In this document: piece after piece, positions 33,074 through 39,997 of the stretch | How the letters are laid out: each line of letters begins with the position of its first letter | Numbering within the stretch: the stretch's first letter is position 1 | Origin: JADKAC01 sp964492065 | Lineage (GTDB): Bacteria; Bacteroidota; Bacteroidia; Chitinophagales; BACL12 | Direction of reading: 5' to 3' | NCBI GenBank assembly: GCA_964492065.1 | Contig: CAZBHH010000016.1 | Span: forward strand, 1-58,562 | Length of the DNA: 58,562 nucleotides | Notes under the pieces: generated by a model | What the model was told of the DNA's origin: nothing | What the model saw: only the letters and a program-made list of their open reading frames with translations | Databases searched by the model: none | Position numbers and translations under genes: made by a program

Positions 33074-34030
33074 TTGAACAAAACTTTTCTGTTTCTGATT
33101 CCTTGTTGTCTTTGTTTCCGGTTAGCAGGTCAAACAACCGGCGACCTCTACCTGCAAATAAACGACAGCACCATCATCGGCAAGATCAGCGGCAACCATG
33201 TCCAGACCTCAGAGAATTCAATCGATTACACATTGCAGGGCAATATCATCTTTATCGGCGAAAGTAAGCAAAGCGCAGATATTCTCTTTATGGTAAATGC
33301 GAAAGACATTATGGGTAAGAAAGCCGGGATAATTTATCAGAAGGATTCCAGGACTGTACAGTACATCTCGATTAAGGGCACTTTCTATTTCGGCGACTAC
33401 CCGATTGACCTGCAATTAGATAAACTCCTGACGCTGGAGCGGCAGAACGATTCTGTTATATTGGTGAAAAGCGGTATCGACGACAGTCTGTTGGGAAAAA
33501 TTGCCGGCACAGCCGTCAATGCGCCGCGGTTAGCAATTGCAGCGCATCTGTATATCACCTATTTTGAATTAGACCGCCAACTCATCCGCCGCATGGAGGC
33601 ATTGAGTGCAACAGCAGATACGGTCAATGCCGGAAGTATGCGGCTGCTCAATACCGGCGATGTGTACTTCGAGTGGCAATGGGACGGCAAAATTCTGGAG
33701 CCGGTTAGCGGAAACCGGCCGGAAGACGTTTGGGAATTCGACGGCAAGTATTTGCGGCAGTCGTGGAATATCGGCACACGCAACGAATGGGTGTGGGAGA
33801 ACTCCATTTTAAAACCCGCCTGGGAAAATAACCCGGAATTGCAGTGGCACTGGGAAAAGAACATCCTGCGCAACTATTGGGTGCCCCAACCCGATCAAAC
33901 CTGGATACTGGAAGATAACCGGGTAAGGCCGATGTGGAACTACAATCCTCTACACGAATGGGAAATAACCGGGAATATTCCCCTGCCGGTCATTGCCCTG
34001 GTCGTGCTTGGAATCGCCGACCGCCCCTAA
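33074..34030 (+). CDS. Secreted protein ending in six Trp-rich 19-residue repeats
   Basis: About 318 residues from a TTG at 33074, which directly precedes a signal peptide (KTFLFLIPCCLCFRLAGQ); a GTG at 33044 is an alternative. The middle is beta-rich and unrecognised. From 33674 the protein consists of six back-to-back units of exactly 19 residues, each beginning with Trp, roughly W-x-[WF]-[DE]-x-x-x-[LV]-x-P-x-W-x-x-N-P-x-x-[EQ] (for example WVWENSILKPAWENNPELQ). The last unit changes into a hydrophobic end (PVIALVVLGIA). The repeat resembles short beta-hairpin/Trp blade arrays, but no family is recognised. It is followed by a strong terminator. Confidence 0.8.
   Translation: MNKTFLFLIPCCLCFRLAGQTTGDLYLQINDSTIIGKISGNHVQTSENSIDYTLQGNIIFIGESKQSADILFMVNAKDIMGKKAGIIYQKDSRTVQYISIKGTFYFGDYPIDLQLDKLLTLERQNDSVILVKSGIDDSLLGKIAGTAVNAPRLAIAAHLYITYFELDRQLIRRMEALSATADTVNAGSMRLLNTGDVYFEWQWDGKILEPVSGNRPEDVWEFDGKYLRQSWNIGTRNEWVWENSILKPAWENNPELQWHWEKNILRNYWVPQPDQTWILEDNRVRPMWNYNPLHEWEITGNIPLPVIALVVLGIADRP
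33674..34015 (+). repeat. Six in-frame 57-base units encoding the Trp-rich repeat
   Basis: Unit starts (TGG codons) fall every 57 bases from 33674 to 33959. The DNA of the units has diverged while the Trp, acidic, Leu/Val and Asn-Pro positions are kept, showing selection on the protein rather than recent DNA duplication. Confidence 0.75.
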
Positions 34031-34060
34031 ATACAAACGCAAACACCACCGCCTGAAAAC

Positions 34061-34086
34061 AGAAAAGACCCGGTCGGGTCTTTTCT
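34061..34086. terminator. Strong terminator hairpin after the Trp-repeat gene
   Basis: A 12-bp perfect inverted repeat AGAAAAGACCCG/CGGGTCTTTTCT (34061-34072 with 34075-34086). Because the stem itself ends in T/A-rich sequence it could work in both directions; the obvious user is the plus-strand gene ending at 34030. Confidence 0.8.
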
Positions 34087-34587
34087 GGTCGTGAACCTAA
34101 TTTATGAAACAAACCAACTGTTAAAGTTCGTCAGGATCTATGATAACTATTATAGATACTGGTTTTGTAGTAAATGTTCTCATCTTGGTAGCAATTTGTT
34201 TGGTTAAGCAATTTGTTTGATAAGGCTAAATTATACCCTCCTACCTATCAAACTATTACACCGTTAAAGTGAATGTGACTTTGGTTATATTATTTTTATT
34301 TGGATAAAAATTGTATAAAATATTGTGTATAAAGTAATTATTCTAAATTATTAATGCGATTTAATAGTTTTATTTGTGACTTATTTAGCAATTTTTAGGC
34401 AAAAATCCCTCTATTCCAGTGAAAACCTTATTTTATAATCATTCCAGGCAAAAGTAGTTCAAAAAAAAAATTTGCATGAATACGAACAATAGTTATATTT
34501 GTGACAGCTAAGTGAAAAAATCAATTGAAACCGAACCGACTGTTACGATCTAAACAAATGTAATTCAATTGATTAAACAAAAAACGT
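34087..34587. other. AT-rich non-coding region with several imperfect direct repeats
   Basis: About 500 bases without a supportable gene, clearly richer in A+T than the flanks. It holds AGCAATTTGTTTG twice (34190-34202, 34207-34219). An 18-base element AATAGTTtTATTTGTGAC / AATAGTTaTATTTGTGAC occurs at 34363-34380 and 34488-34505; the second copy contains the promoter of the next gene. A looser pair GAAAC-AACC-ACTGTTA...GATCTA occurs at 34106-34140 and 34527-34552. The 13-mer TAAAATATTGTGT near 34316 also occurs in front of the RNA-like element at 50925. Confidence 0.6.
34471..34501 (+). promoter_or_regulatory. Full Bacteroidota promoter for the 512-residue protein
   Basis: TTTG (34471-34474) and TATATTTG (34494-34501) are separated by 19 bases, an ideal fit to the -33/-7 consensus. 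The transcript would carry a leader of about 80 bases, long for this window. Confidence 0.7.
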
Positions 34588-36126
34588 ATGAAAAATCTTA
34601 TTGAGATCAGCAAGATTGTGACCAAAAAGAGAGTTTCAAAGATTGAAATTTTCGATAAAAGCTTGCTAAACAAGAAGGACAGTAAGTTCAATGAGTTCTA
34701 CGACGGGCTTGTCAACAACAAGTTCAGGTCGGATGAAGAAGCCGCCGAATACCTGTACGGCACCAATCCGCTGGACGACAAGTACCGGCAATTAAAGTCG
34801 AGGTTTACCAAGCGCTTACTGAACACATTATTCTTTCTCGACTCCAATGACCCTTCTTTTTCCAATTACCACAGTTCCTATTATACATGTAATAAGAACT
34901 GGGCGCTGATCAGAATCTTATTGAGCAGCGGCGCCAGGACCGCGGCAACCAAGTTGGCGTCCAAGACGATTACCGTTGCCCAGAATTACCGCTTTGCAGA
35001 TATTCTCTTTAACTGCTCCCGGATACTGATGACCAGCAGCAGCCTGAGCGGCAACCACAAGGATTATGAAACCTATTCGGAAATCTGCCACAAGGCGATG
35101 CAGGATGTGAATGCGGAGATACAATCCGAGGAACTCTACCAGCGCTTAACCATTCATTTCTCCTCTTCTGCGGCTATGGTCAATGCCGAGTTGGCGGAAT
35201 TGAGCGCCGAATACCTCGAAAAAGCCAAACAGCTTTGCGAGCAAAGCGATTCTTATAACGTACATTATAATATGTATCAGATATGGATACTGATGTACCA
35301 GTTCATGGGCAATTACGAGAAGATGATTGAAATATGCGATTTGGCCGAAAAATTTCTTATCGACAATCCGCCGTTTCGCCAGGAAATAAAACTCGCCAGC
35401 CTCGCCCTGCAGAAAATCTCCTGTTACCTGCAATTGCGGGACTACGAGAACGGGAGAAAAAATGCGGAGAAATGCCTCGAATTATTTACCGAAGGCAGCA
35501 ACAACTGGTTTGTATTCCTGGAATACTATTTTCTTCTCGCTATCCACACCGAAAACTACATCAATGCCGCAGGTATCTATTTGAAAGTTGTCAATCATCC
35601 ACGTTATGAATTTACGGCGGCGGAGCGGCAGGAAAAATGGAAAATTTTCGAAGCCTACCTGAACTACATCTTTGAAACGGAAAACCTGAACCGCGATTTT
35701 CTCAACGACGGAAAGCGCAAGTTCAGAATTCTGAAATTTTTGAACGAAGTACCCAATTACAGCAAGGATAAACGGGGCTTTAATATCGCCATCCTCATCA
35801 TCCAGATTTTGTACATGTTGGAAAAAGGCGATTATACCGGTATCATCAACAGGTCGGAAGCATTAAATGTGTACTGCAGCAGGTATCTCAGAAAAGATGA
35901 AAGCTACCGCAGCAACTGCTTCATTAAAATGCTGCTCACCATGGAAAAAGAAGATTTCCGCTACGAGCGCACCAAACAACTCGCCATGAAATACTACAGA
36001 AAGCTGACCGAAGGCAATGAAGAAGGCCAAAACATCGTGTACGAATGGGAAATTGTGCCTTATGAAATTCTCTGGGATAAAGTGCTCAACAGGCTGAAAA
36101 ACCGGGCGAATAATATGCGGGCTTAA
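34588..36126 (+). CDS. Large all-helical protein of unknown function (TPR-like)
   Basis: 512 residues without a signal peptide or membrane segment, predicted cytosolic. It begins with a basic segment (KKRVSKIEIFDKSLLNKKDS) followed by a helix-rich body with the rhythm of tetratricopeptide-like repeats (YLEKAKQLCEQSDSYNVHYN, FMGNYEKMIEICDLAEKFL, YLQLRDYENGRKNAEKCLEL). No catalytic motif is seen and no family can be named. It stands alone between a terminator and convergent signalling genes, with an unusually long, repeat-bearing upstream region and a consensus promoter, suggesting regulated expression. A scaffold or regulator role is only a guess. Confidence 0.8.
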   Translation: MKNLIEISKIVTKKRVSKIEIFDKSLLNKKDSKFNEFYDGLVNNKFRSDEEAAEYLYGTNPLDDKYRQLKSRFTKRLLNTLFFLDSNDPSFSNYHSSYYTCNKNWALIRILLSSGARTAATKLASKTITVAQNYRFADILFNCSRILMTSSSLSGNHKDYETYSEICHKAMQDVNAEIQSEELYQRLTIHFSSSAAMVNAELAELSAEYLEKAKQLCEQSDSYNVHYNMYQIWILMYQFMGNYEKMIEICDLAEKFLIDNPPFRQEIKLASLALQKISCYLQLRDYENGRKNAEKCLELFTEGSNNWFVFLEYYFLLAIHTENYINAAGIYLKVVNHPRYEFTAAERQEKWKIFEAYLNYIFETENLNRDFLNDGKRKFRILKFLNEVPNYSKDKRGFNIAILIIQILYMLEKGDYTGIINRSEALNVYCSRYLRKDESYRSNCFIKMLLTMEKEDFRYERTKQLAMKYYRKLTEGNEEGQNIVYEWEIVPYEILWDKVLNRLKNRANNMRA

Positions 36127-36181
36127 GGTCAGAACACTTGCAATTGCATGCGCCTGCCGGGCATTACCACAGGGCGGCATT

Positions 36182-37114
36182 TTATCCCTGTTCCAGCATT
36201 TGGACGGCTTCACGCAGCAGCGTCAGCGCTTCGGGTATGGCGCCGCCATTCTGTAATTTGGCGATTGAATCTTCCAACTTTGTCTTGATGGCTGTTGTCG
36301 GTATTGCCGTATTACTCCTGTTCGCAAAGGAAGAAATATCCTGAATGGTGCCCACCAGGCACAAGCCGCTGGACTTTTTACTCATCTGCACCTGCCCCTG
36401 GCATGCCAGCCGCTTTGAACTTCCGTCTTTCTGCTCAATGGAATACTCCACCATAAAGGATTTTCCCTTTTCCATTGCCCGGTTTATGGAAGTCTTTAAT
36501 GCATCCCTGTCTTCACTGACCACTTGTTTCATGAAGTCGTTGAGCGTCGGTTCAATGGAGTTTTCCTTTACACCCAGTATTCTAAACACCTCTTCGCTCC
36601 AGAACATGCTGTTGTTAACTATGTCCATCTCCCAGTTGCCGATTCGAGCCATTTTCTGGGCTTCGAGAAGTCTTTGCTCGTTGAGCTTTATGGCTTTTGC
36701 GTAATCTTCCAGGCGGCGTTGCAATTGGTGGCGTTCGATGGCATAGGTAATAGTCCGCGATAATAAGTTGCTGTCGAACTGACCCTTTACGATAAAATCC
36801 TGGGCGCCGGCCTTTACGGAATTCAATGCCACCGTCTCGTCCTCCAAACCGGTCATTACGATTACGGTCTGCTCGGGAAACTCGTCCAGCATGGTTTTGA
36901 TGGTTGAAAACCCCGAGCTGTCTGGCAGTGTCAGGTCGAGCAAAACCACATCGAAATCCTGTTCTTCAAGCATCAATAACCCCTTGCCCAATTCCGTTGT
37001 TTTAACAATGGTGGGATCAATCATCGTCGATTCGCTCAAATAGATTTCCACCAGCCTCGCATCGGCAGGGTTATCCTCTACGAGCAGGATATTCATTGGA
37101 TTTTTTTCTTCCAT
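36182..37114 (-). CDS. Response regulator receiver-PAS protein
   Basis: 310 residues: an N-terminal REC domain (ILLVEDNPADARLVEIYL, phosphoacceptor Asp60 in VVLLDLTLPDSSG, VMTGLEDE, DFIVKGQ), a helical linker, a PAS domain (about 150-265, IGNWEMDIVNNSMFWSEEVF, ending GTIQDISSF) and a C-terminal helical tail. There is no kinase, cyclase or DNA-binding output. It starts 2 bases after the stand-alone REC gene, so both are co-expressed. It may act as an adaptor between a kinase and partner proteins. Confidence 0.88.
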   Translation of the reverse strand: MEEKNPMNILLVEDNPADARLVEIYLSESTMIDPTIVKTTELGKGLLMLEEQDFDVVLLDLTLPDSSGFSTIKTMLDEFPEQTVIVMTGLEDETVALNSVKAGAQDFIVKGQFDSNLLSRTITYAIERHQLQRRLEDYAKAIKLNEQRLLEAQKMARIGNWEMDIVNNSMFWSEEVFRILGVKENSIEPTLNDFMKQVVSEDRDALKTSINRAMEKGKSFMVEYSIEQKDGSSKRLACQGQVQMSKKSSGLCLVGTIQDISSFANRSNTAIPTTAIKTKLEDSIAKLQNGGAIPEALTLLREAVQMLEQG

Positions 37115-37116
37115 AC

Positions 37117-37575
37117 TTAAAATTGATTGTTGTTTTTCGGCGGCAATTTAATCACCTTAAACCAAAATGTTTCAATTTGCTGAATAATAAAAATGAACAA
37201 CTCCAGGTCAACCGGTTTTGTTATGAAACAATTCGCATGCAATTTATAACTCTTAATAATATCCTGGTCGGTATCTGAAGTGGTTAACACTATCACCGGA
37301 ATCATTTTTAAGTTTTCATCAGTTTTAATATCGGCCAGCACTTCACGCCCGTCTTTTCTCGGCAGGTTCAGATCGAGTAAAATGATGTCGGGCGTAGGTA
37401 CCCGGGCGTATTTATCTTTTTTTCTCAAAAAATCCATCGCCTCTACACCATCTTTCACCACATGTAATACATTCTGGATATCACCTTCCTTCAATGCTTC
37501 CTGAGTCAGTCGAATATCACCGGGGTTATCCTCTACCAGCAGAATTTGCATCAATCCATTCTGGCTATTTGGCAT
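37117..37575 (-). CDS. Stand-alone response regulator (Rcp1/CheY-like)
   Basis: 152 residues, one receiver domain with acidic pocket LLVEDNPGD, phosphoacceptor Asp68 (IILLDLNLPRKDG), VIVLTTSDTDQD and the conserved Lys in CFITKPVDL. The insertion RKKDKYARVPTPD before the phospho-site is typical of the Rcp1 subgroup that pairs with phytochrome-type kinases. No kinase gene is adjacent; the nearest is the hybrid kinase at 42996-45023. It is first in a two-gene set with the REC-PAS protein. Confidence 0.9.
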   Translation of the reverse strand: MPNSQNGLMQILLVEDNPGDIRLTQEALKEGDIQNVLHVVKDGVEAMDFLRKKDKYARVPTPDIILLDLNLPRKDGREVLADIKTDENLKMIPVIVLTTSDTDQDIIKSYKLHANCFITKPVDLELFIFIIQQIETFWFKVIKLPPKNNNQF

Positions 37576-37671
37576 TTTTAAAAATTAATTGGGGTTAATA
37601 TTTTGAATCAAATCGGAAAGTTAGCTGAAATGTATAGAAAAGGAAAAAATATTTCCTCTTTCTTAGCAGAT

Positions 37672-38337
37672 TTATATTTCAATAAATACGTATTGAATGA
37701 TATTGGCGCCCATTTGAAGCGCTTTGAGCCTCGTAGCTTCGGGGTCGTTGTGCACGTCCTGGTCCTCCCAACCGTCGCCCAAATCGCACTCATAAGTATA
37801 AAGACAAATCAATCTGCCCTCCCAGAATAACCCGAATGCCTGTGGCGGTTTCCCATCGTGTTCGTGGATCTTGGGAAGGCCGTTTTTAAAGTCAAATTTT
37901 TGATGGAATATGGGATGGTCAAACGGCAACTCTACAAATTCCAACTCGGGGAACACCTGCTGCATCGCCGGTCGCACGAAGGGGTCCATGCCGTAATTGT
38001 CGTCGATGTGCAGGAACCCGCCTGACACCAGGTATTTGCGCAGGTTCTCCGCCTCGTCATTGGAAAATACCACATTGCCGTGGCCGGTCATATGCACAAA
38101 GGGGTAATTAAATATATCCGGGCTGCCCACTTCTACCGTTGCGGGTTCGGGATTTATGTGTACATGTAAATTCCGGTTGCAGAAATCGATCAGGTTGGGC
38201 AGTGAGGTGGGATTGGCATACCAATCGCCTCCCCCGTTATATTTGAGCAGCGCTATTGTGAGCGTCGATTGTTGCGCCTGCACCTGGATAGCCACCGCTA
38301 CCGCCAGGCAAAATCCGGTAATATAACTTTTCATCAC
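37672..38337 (-). CDS. DUF4159-domain secreted protein
   Basis: 221 residues with a signal peptide (SYITGFCLAVAVAIQVQAQ) and the DUF4159 fold, recognisable from LTIALLKYNGGGDWYANP, YPFVHMTGHGNVVFS, GGFLHIDDNYGMDPFVRP and FGLFWEGRLICLYTYECDLG. DUF4159 proteins have a glutamine-amidotransferase-like fold and are widespread in Bacteroidota and Planctomycetota; their function is unknown. It overlaps the end of rsmE by 4 bases, so it is translated from the same message. Confidence 0.88.
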   Translation of the reverse strand: MMKSYITGFCLAVAVAIQVQAQQSTLTIALLKYNGGGDWYANPTSLPNLIDFCNRNLHVHINPEPATVEVGSPDIFNYPFVHMTGHGNVVFSNDEAENLRKYLVSGGFLHIDDNYGMDPFVRPAMQQVFPELEFVELPFDHPIFHQKFDFKNGLPKIHEHDGKPPQAFGLFWEGRLICLYTYECDLGDGWEDQDVHNDPEATRLKALQMGANIIQYVFIEI

Positions 38338-39044
38338 ATCCTGTTTATCATATTATATTGCACAAGGGCTTCCAGCGCAGCGGTTTCCGTTCTCAGCCGG
38401 TACTCTCCTAACGTCACCGGCTTCCAGTTATTTGAAATTGCACGTTGTAGCTCAATCTTTGTAAAGTCGCCCTCCGGCCCGATTAATATTTTCATATCCT
38501 TCCCGGGTTGTATCGCACCCGGCAACAGCACCTTCTCTACGGCATTGCAGGTAGCGATATAGCGTTGCTCCGCTGCTGCTTCGCTGCCAATGAATGCATC
38601 GAAAGGTGTCATCGCATGCAACTCCGGCAACCAGGCCCTACCGCACTGTTTAAGTGCAGCTATCAGTTTAAGTATGCATTTATCCCGGTTCAGTTTTAGG
38701 CGTTCGCCGTTTGTCGCAATCACCGGCGTAATGCTGTCCACACCCCACTCACAGGCCTTTTCAAGGAACCATTCAAACCGGTCCATCGATTTTACCGGCG
38801 CTATGGCTATGTGGATGCTACAGGGAAATTCCTTAGGAACATTTGTGATTCCCGTCGTCTCGACCAGGCAGATGCGCTTTGTTATGGCGGCAATTTGAGC
38901 AGTGGCAACGGCGCCTTTTCCATTTGTGATTTGCAATGCATCATTTACCTGCAATCGCATGACATGCGCAGCGTGATGCGATTCACTTTCGGACAATGCA
39001 TGAAATCCGGTTTCCAGCAGATCGGGAGCAAAAAAGTGTTGCAC
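38334..39044 (-). CDS. rsmE: 16S rRNA m3U1498 methyltransferase
   Basis: SAM-dependent SPOUT-class methyltransferase that modifies U1498 of 16S rRNA. 236 residues from a GTG at 39042-39044, a start supported by a TAACTTTG promoter box only 4 bases upstream. The N-terminal PUA-like part (HHAAHVMRLQVNDALQITNG) is followed by the SPOUT knot with IAIAPVKSMDRFEWFLEKACEW, ILIGPEGDFTKIELQRAI and LGEYRLRTETAALEAL, all typical of RsmE. Confidence 0.94.
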   Translation of the reverse strand: MQHFFAPDLLETGFHALSESESHHAAHVMRLQVNDALQITNGKGAVATAQIAAITKRICLVETTGITNVPKEFPCSIHIAIAPVKSMDRFEWFLEKACEWGVDSITPVIATNGERLKLNRDKCILKLIAALKQCGRAWLPELHAMTPFDAFIGSEAAAEQRYIATCNAVEKVLLPGAIQPGKDMKILIGPEGDFTKIELQRAISNNWKPVTLGEYRLRTETAALEALVQYNMINRM

Positions 39045-39048
39045 CCGG

Positions 39049-39056
39049 CAAAGTTA
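39049..39056 (-). promoter_or_regulatory. -7 box TAACTTTG for rsmE
   Basis: An exact TAnnTTTG match on the minus strand, 4 bases from the GTG start, so the message would be leaderless or carry one or two extra bases. Confidence 0.5.
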
Positions 39057-39066
39057 AAGGCTAAAA

Positions 39067-39858
39067 TCAATTCACTATTACCACCGGCCGGAACCCGATA
39101 TACACCGAAGGATTTTTGCTTCCCGAGTTGGGATCGTCTGACTCTAATTGCATCTGAAGCGCATCGCTGTTCCAACTGCCGCCGATCGTTTCACCGGGGA
39201 CATTTGTCCATTCGGAAACATTGCCGCACATGTTGTAGAGCCCATAACCATTGGGGTGATAAGATCTCGCAAAATTTGTAGCCAGGCAGGTGCCGTCGTC
39301 GGGAGAGTTGTAGTTACAAAATTCCGTATCCTTTTTAGCCTTCACCTGTTGTCCTTCCCAGGGATACATCGCATTGGGGTTGCCGCCTTTGGCTGCGTAG
39401 ATCCATTCGGTTTCAGAAGGTAAGCGCACAATGGCGCCACTTACTTTTTCATCTATCTTCTGTTGCAGCCAATTGCAAAATAACAATGCCGCCTCATAGG
39501 AAATATTGACAACGGGGTATTCCGCATACTGGGCGGTGAGGTGATATTCGGCCGCATAGCTATTGTCAAAAGACAAGGCAGTATTCCAATTGGCGGAGTC
39601 AATAGCGCAAACCCTGAGCGCCTCCCAGTTCTTCTGTTTCTTTAATTTAAACAGGAATTCCTGGTATTGCTTATTGGAGATTTCGGTTTCAAAGATGTAA
39701 AAATCCCGCACCGTTACCGATTCGCCTTTATACTGCATAGTGCCGGACGGAATATGCACAAAGCCCAGGTTTTCGATATATTTTTCTTTGCCCTTATTGC
39801 TGAACCCGAGCAAGAGAAAAGCGACTAATACTACGATGAGTACCGGTATGTTTTTCAT
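39067..39858 (-). CDS. Sulfatase-modifying-factor (SUMF1/FGE)-like secreted protein
   Basis: 263 residues with an N-terminal signal anchor (IPVLIVVLVAFLLLGF) and a formylglycine-generating-enzyme-like fold: VHIPSGTMQY, FYIFETEISNKQYQEFL, YPVVNISYEAALLFCNWLQQ, VRLPSETEWIYAAKGG, GYGLYNMCGNVSEWT and the C-terminal IGFRPV. In Bacteroidota this fold also occurs in gliding/T9SS lipoproteins GldJ and GldK, but the lipobox and their size are missing here. The canonical copper-binding Cys pair of true FGE is not evident, so oxidase activity is doubtful. Confidence 0.85.
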   Translation of the reverse strand: MKNIPVLIVVLVAFLLLGFSNKGKEKYIENLGFVHIPSGTMQYKGESVTVRDFYIFETEISNKQYQEFLFKLKKQKNWEALRVCAIDSANWNTALSFDNSYAAEYHLTAQYAEYPVVNISYEAALLFCNWLQQKIDEKVSGAIVRLPSETEWIYAAKGGNPNAMYPWEGQQVKAKKDTEFCNYNSPDDGTCLATNFARSYHPNGYGLYNMCGNVSEWTNVPGETIGGSWNSDALQMQLESDDPNSGSKNPSVYIGFRPVVIVN

Positions 39859-39948
39859 GCTGTAAAAATTTTCTGCAAATTATGCGATTTAGCCCTTTGC
39901 GGACGCAGCATATTCACAGCAATTGTTACAATGCAAAGGATACTGTAC

Positions 39949-39976
39949 AAAAAAACCCGCCGGGTTTCGGCGGGTT
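39949..39976 (-). terminator. Rho-independent terminator of pckA
   Basis: On the minus strand a 9-bp stem AACCCGCCG/CGGCGGGTT (39968-39976 with 39954-39962) with a 5-base loop is followed by a T-run (A-run 39949-39955). It lies 22 bases beyond the pckA stop. Confidence 0.88.
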
Positions 39977-39997
39977 ACAGATCATATATACAATACG

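Noticed and set aside
34190..34219. CRISPR-like direct repeats
   Set aside because: Only two 13-base copies with a 17-base period, no spacer regularity and no cas genes.
36182..37114. Histidine kinase call for the REC-PAS protein
   Set aside because: No HisKA or HATPase motifs are present; the protein ends shortly after the PAS domain.
39067..39858. GldJ/GldK gliding lipoprotein call
   Set aside because: The fold is shared, but the lipobox, length and neighbouring gld genes are missing.
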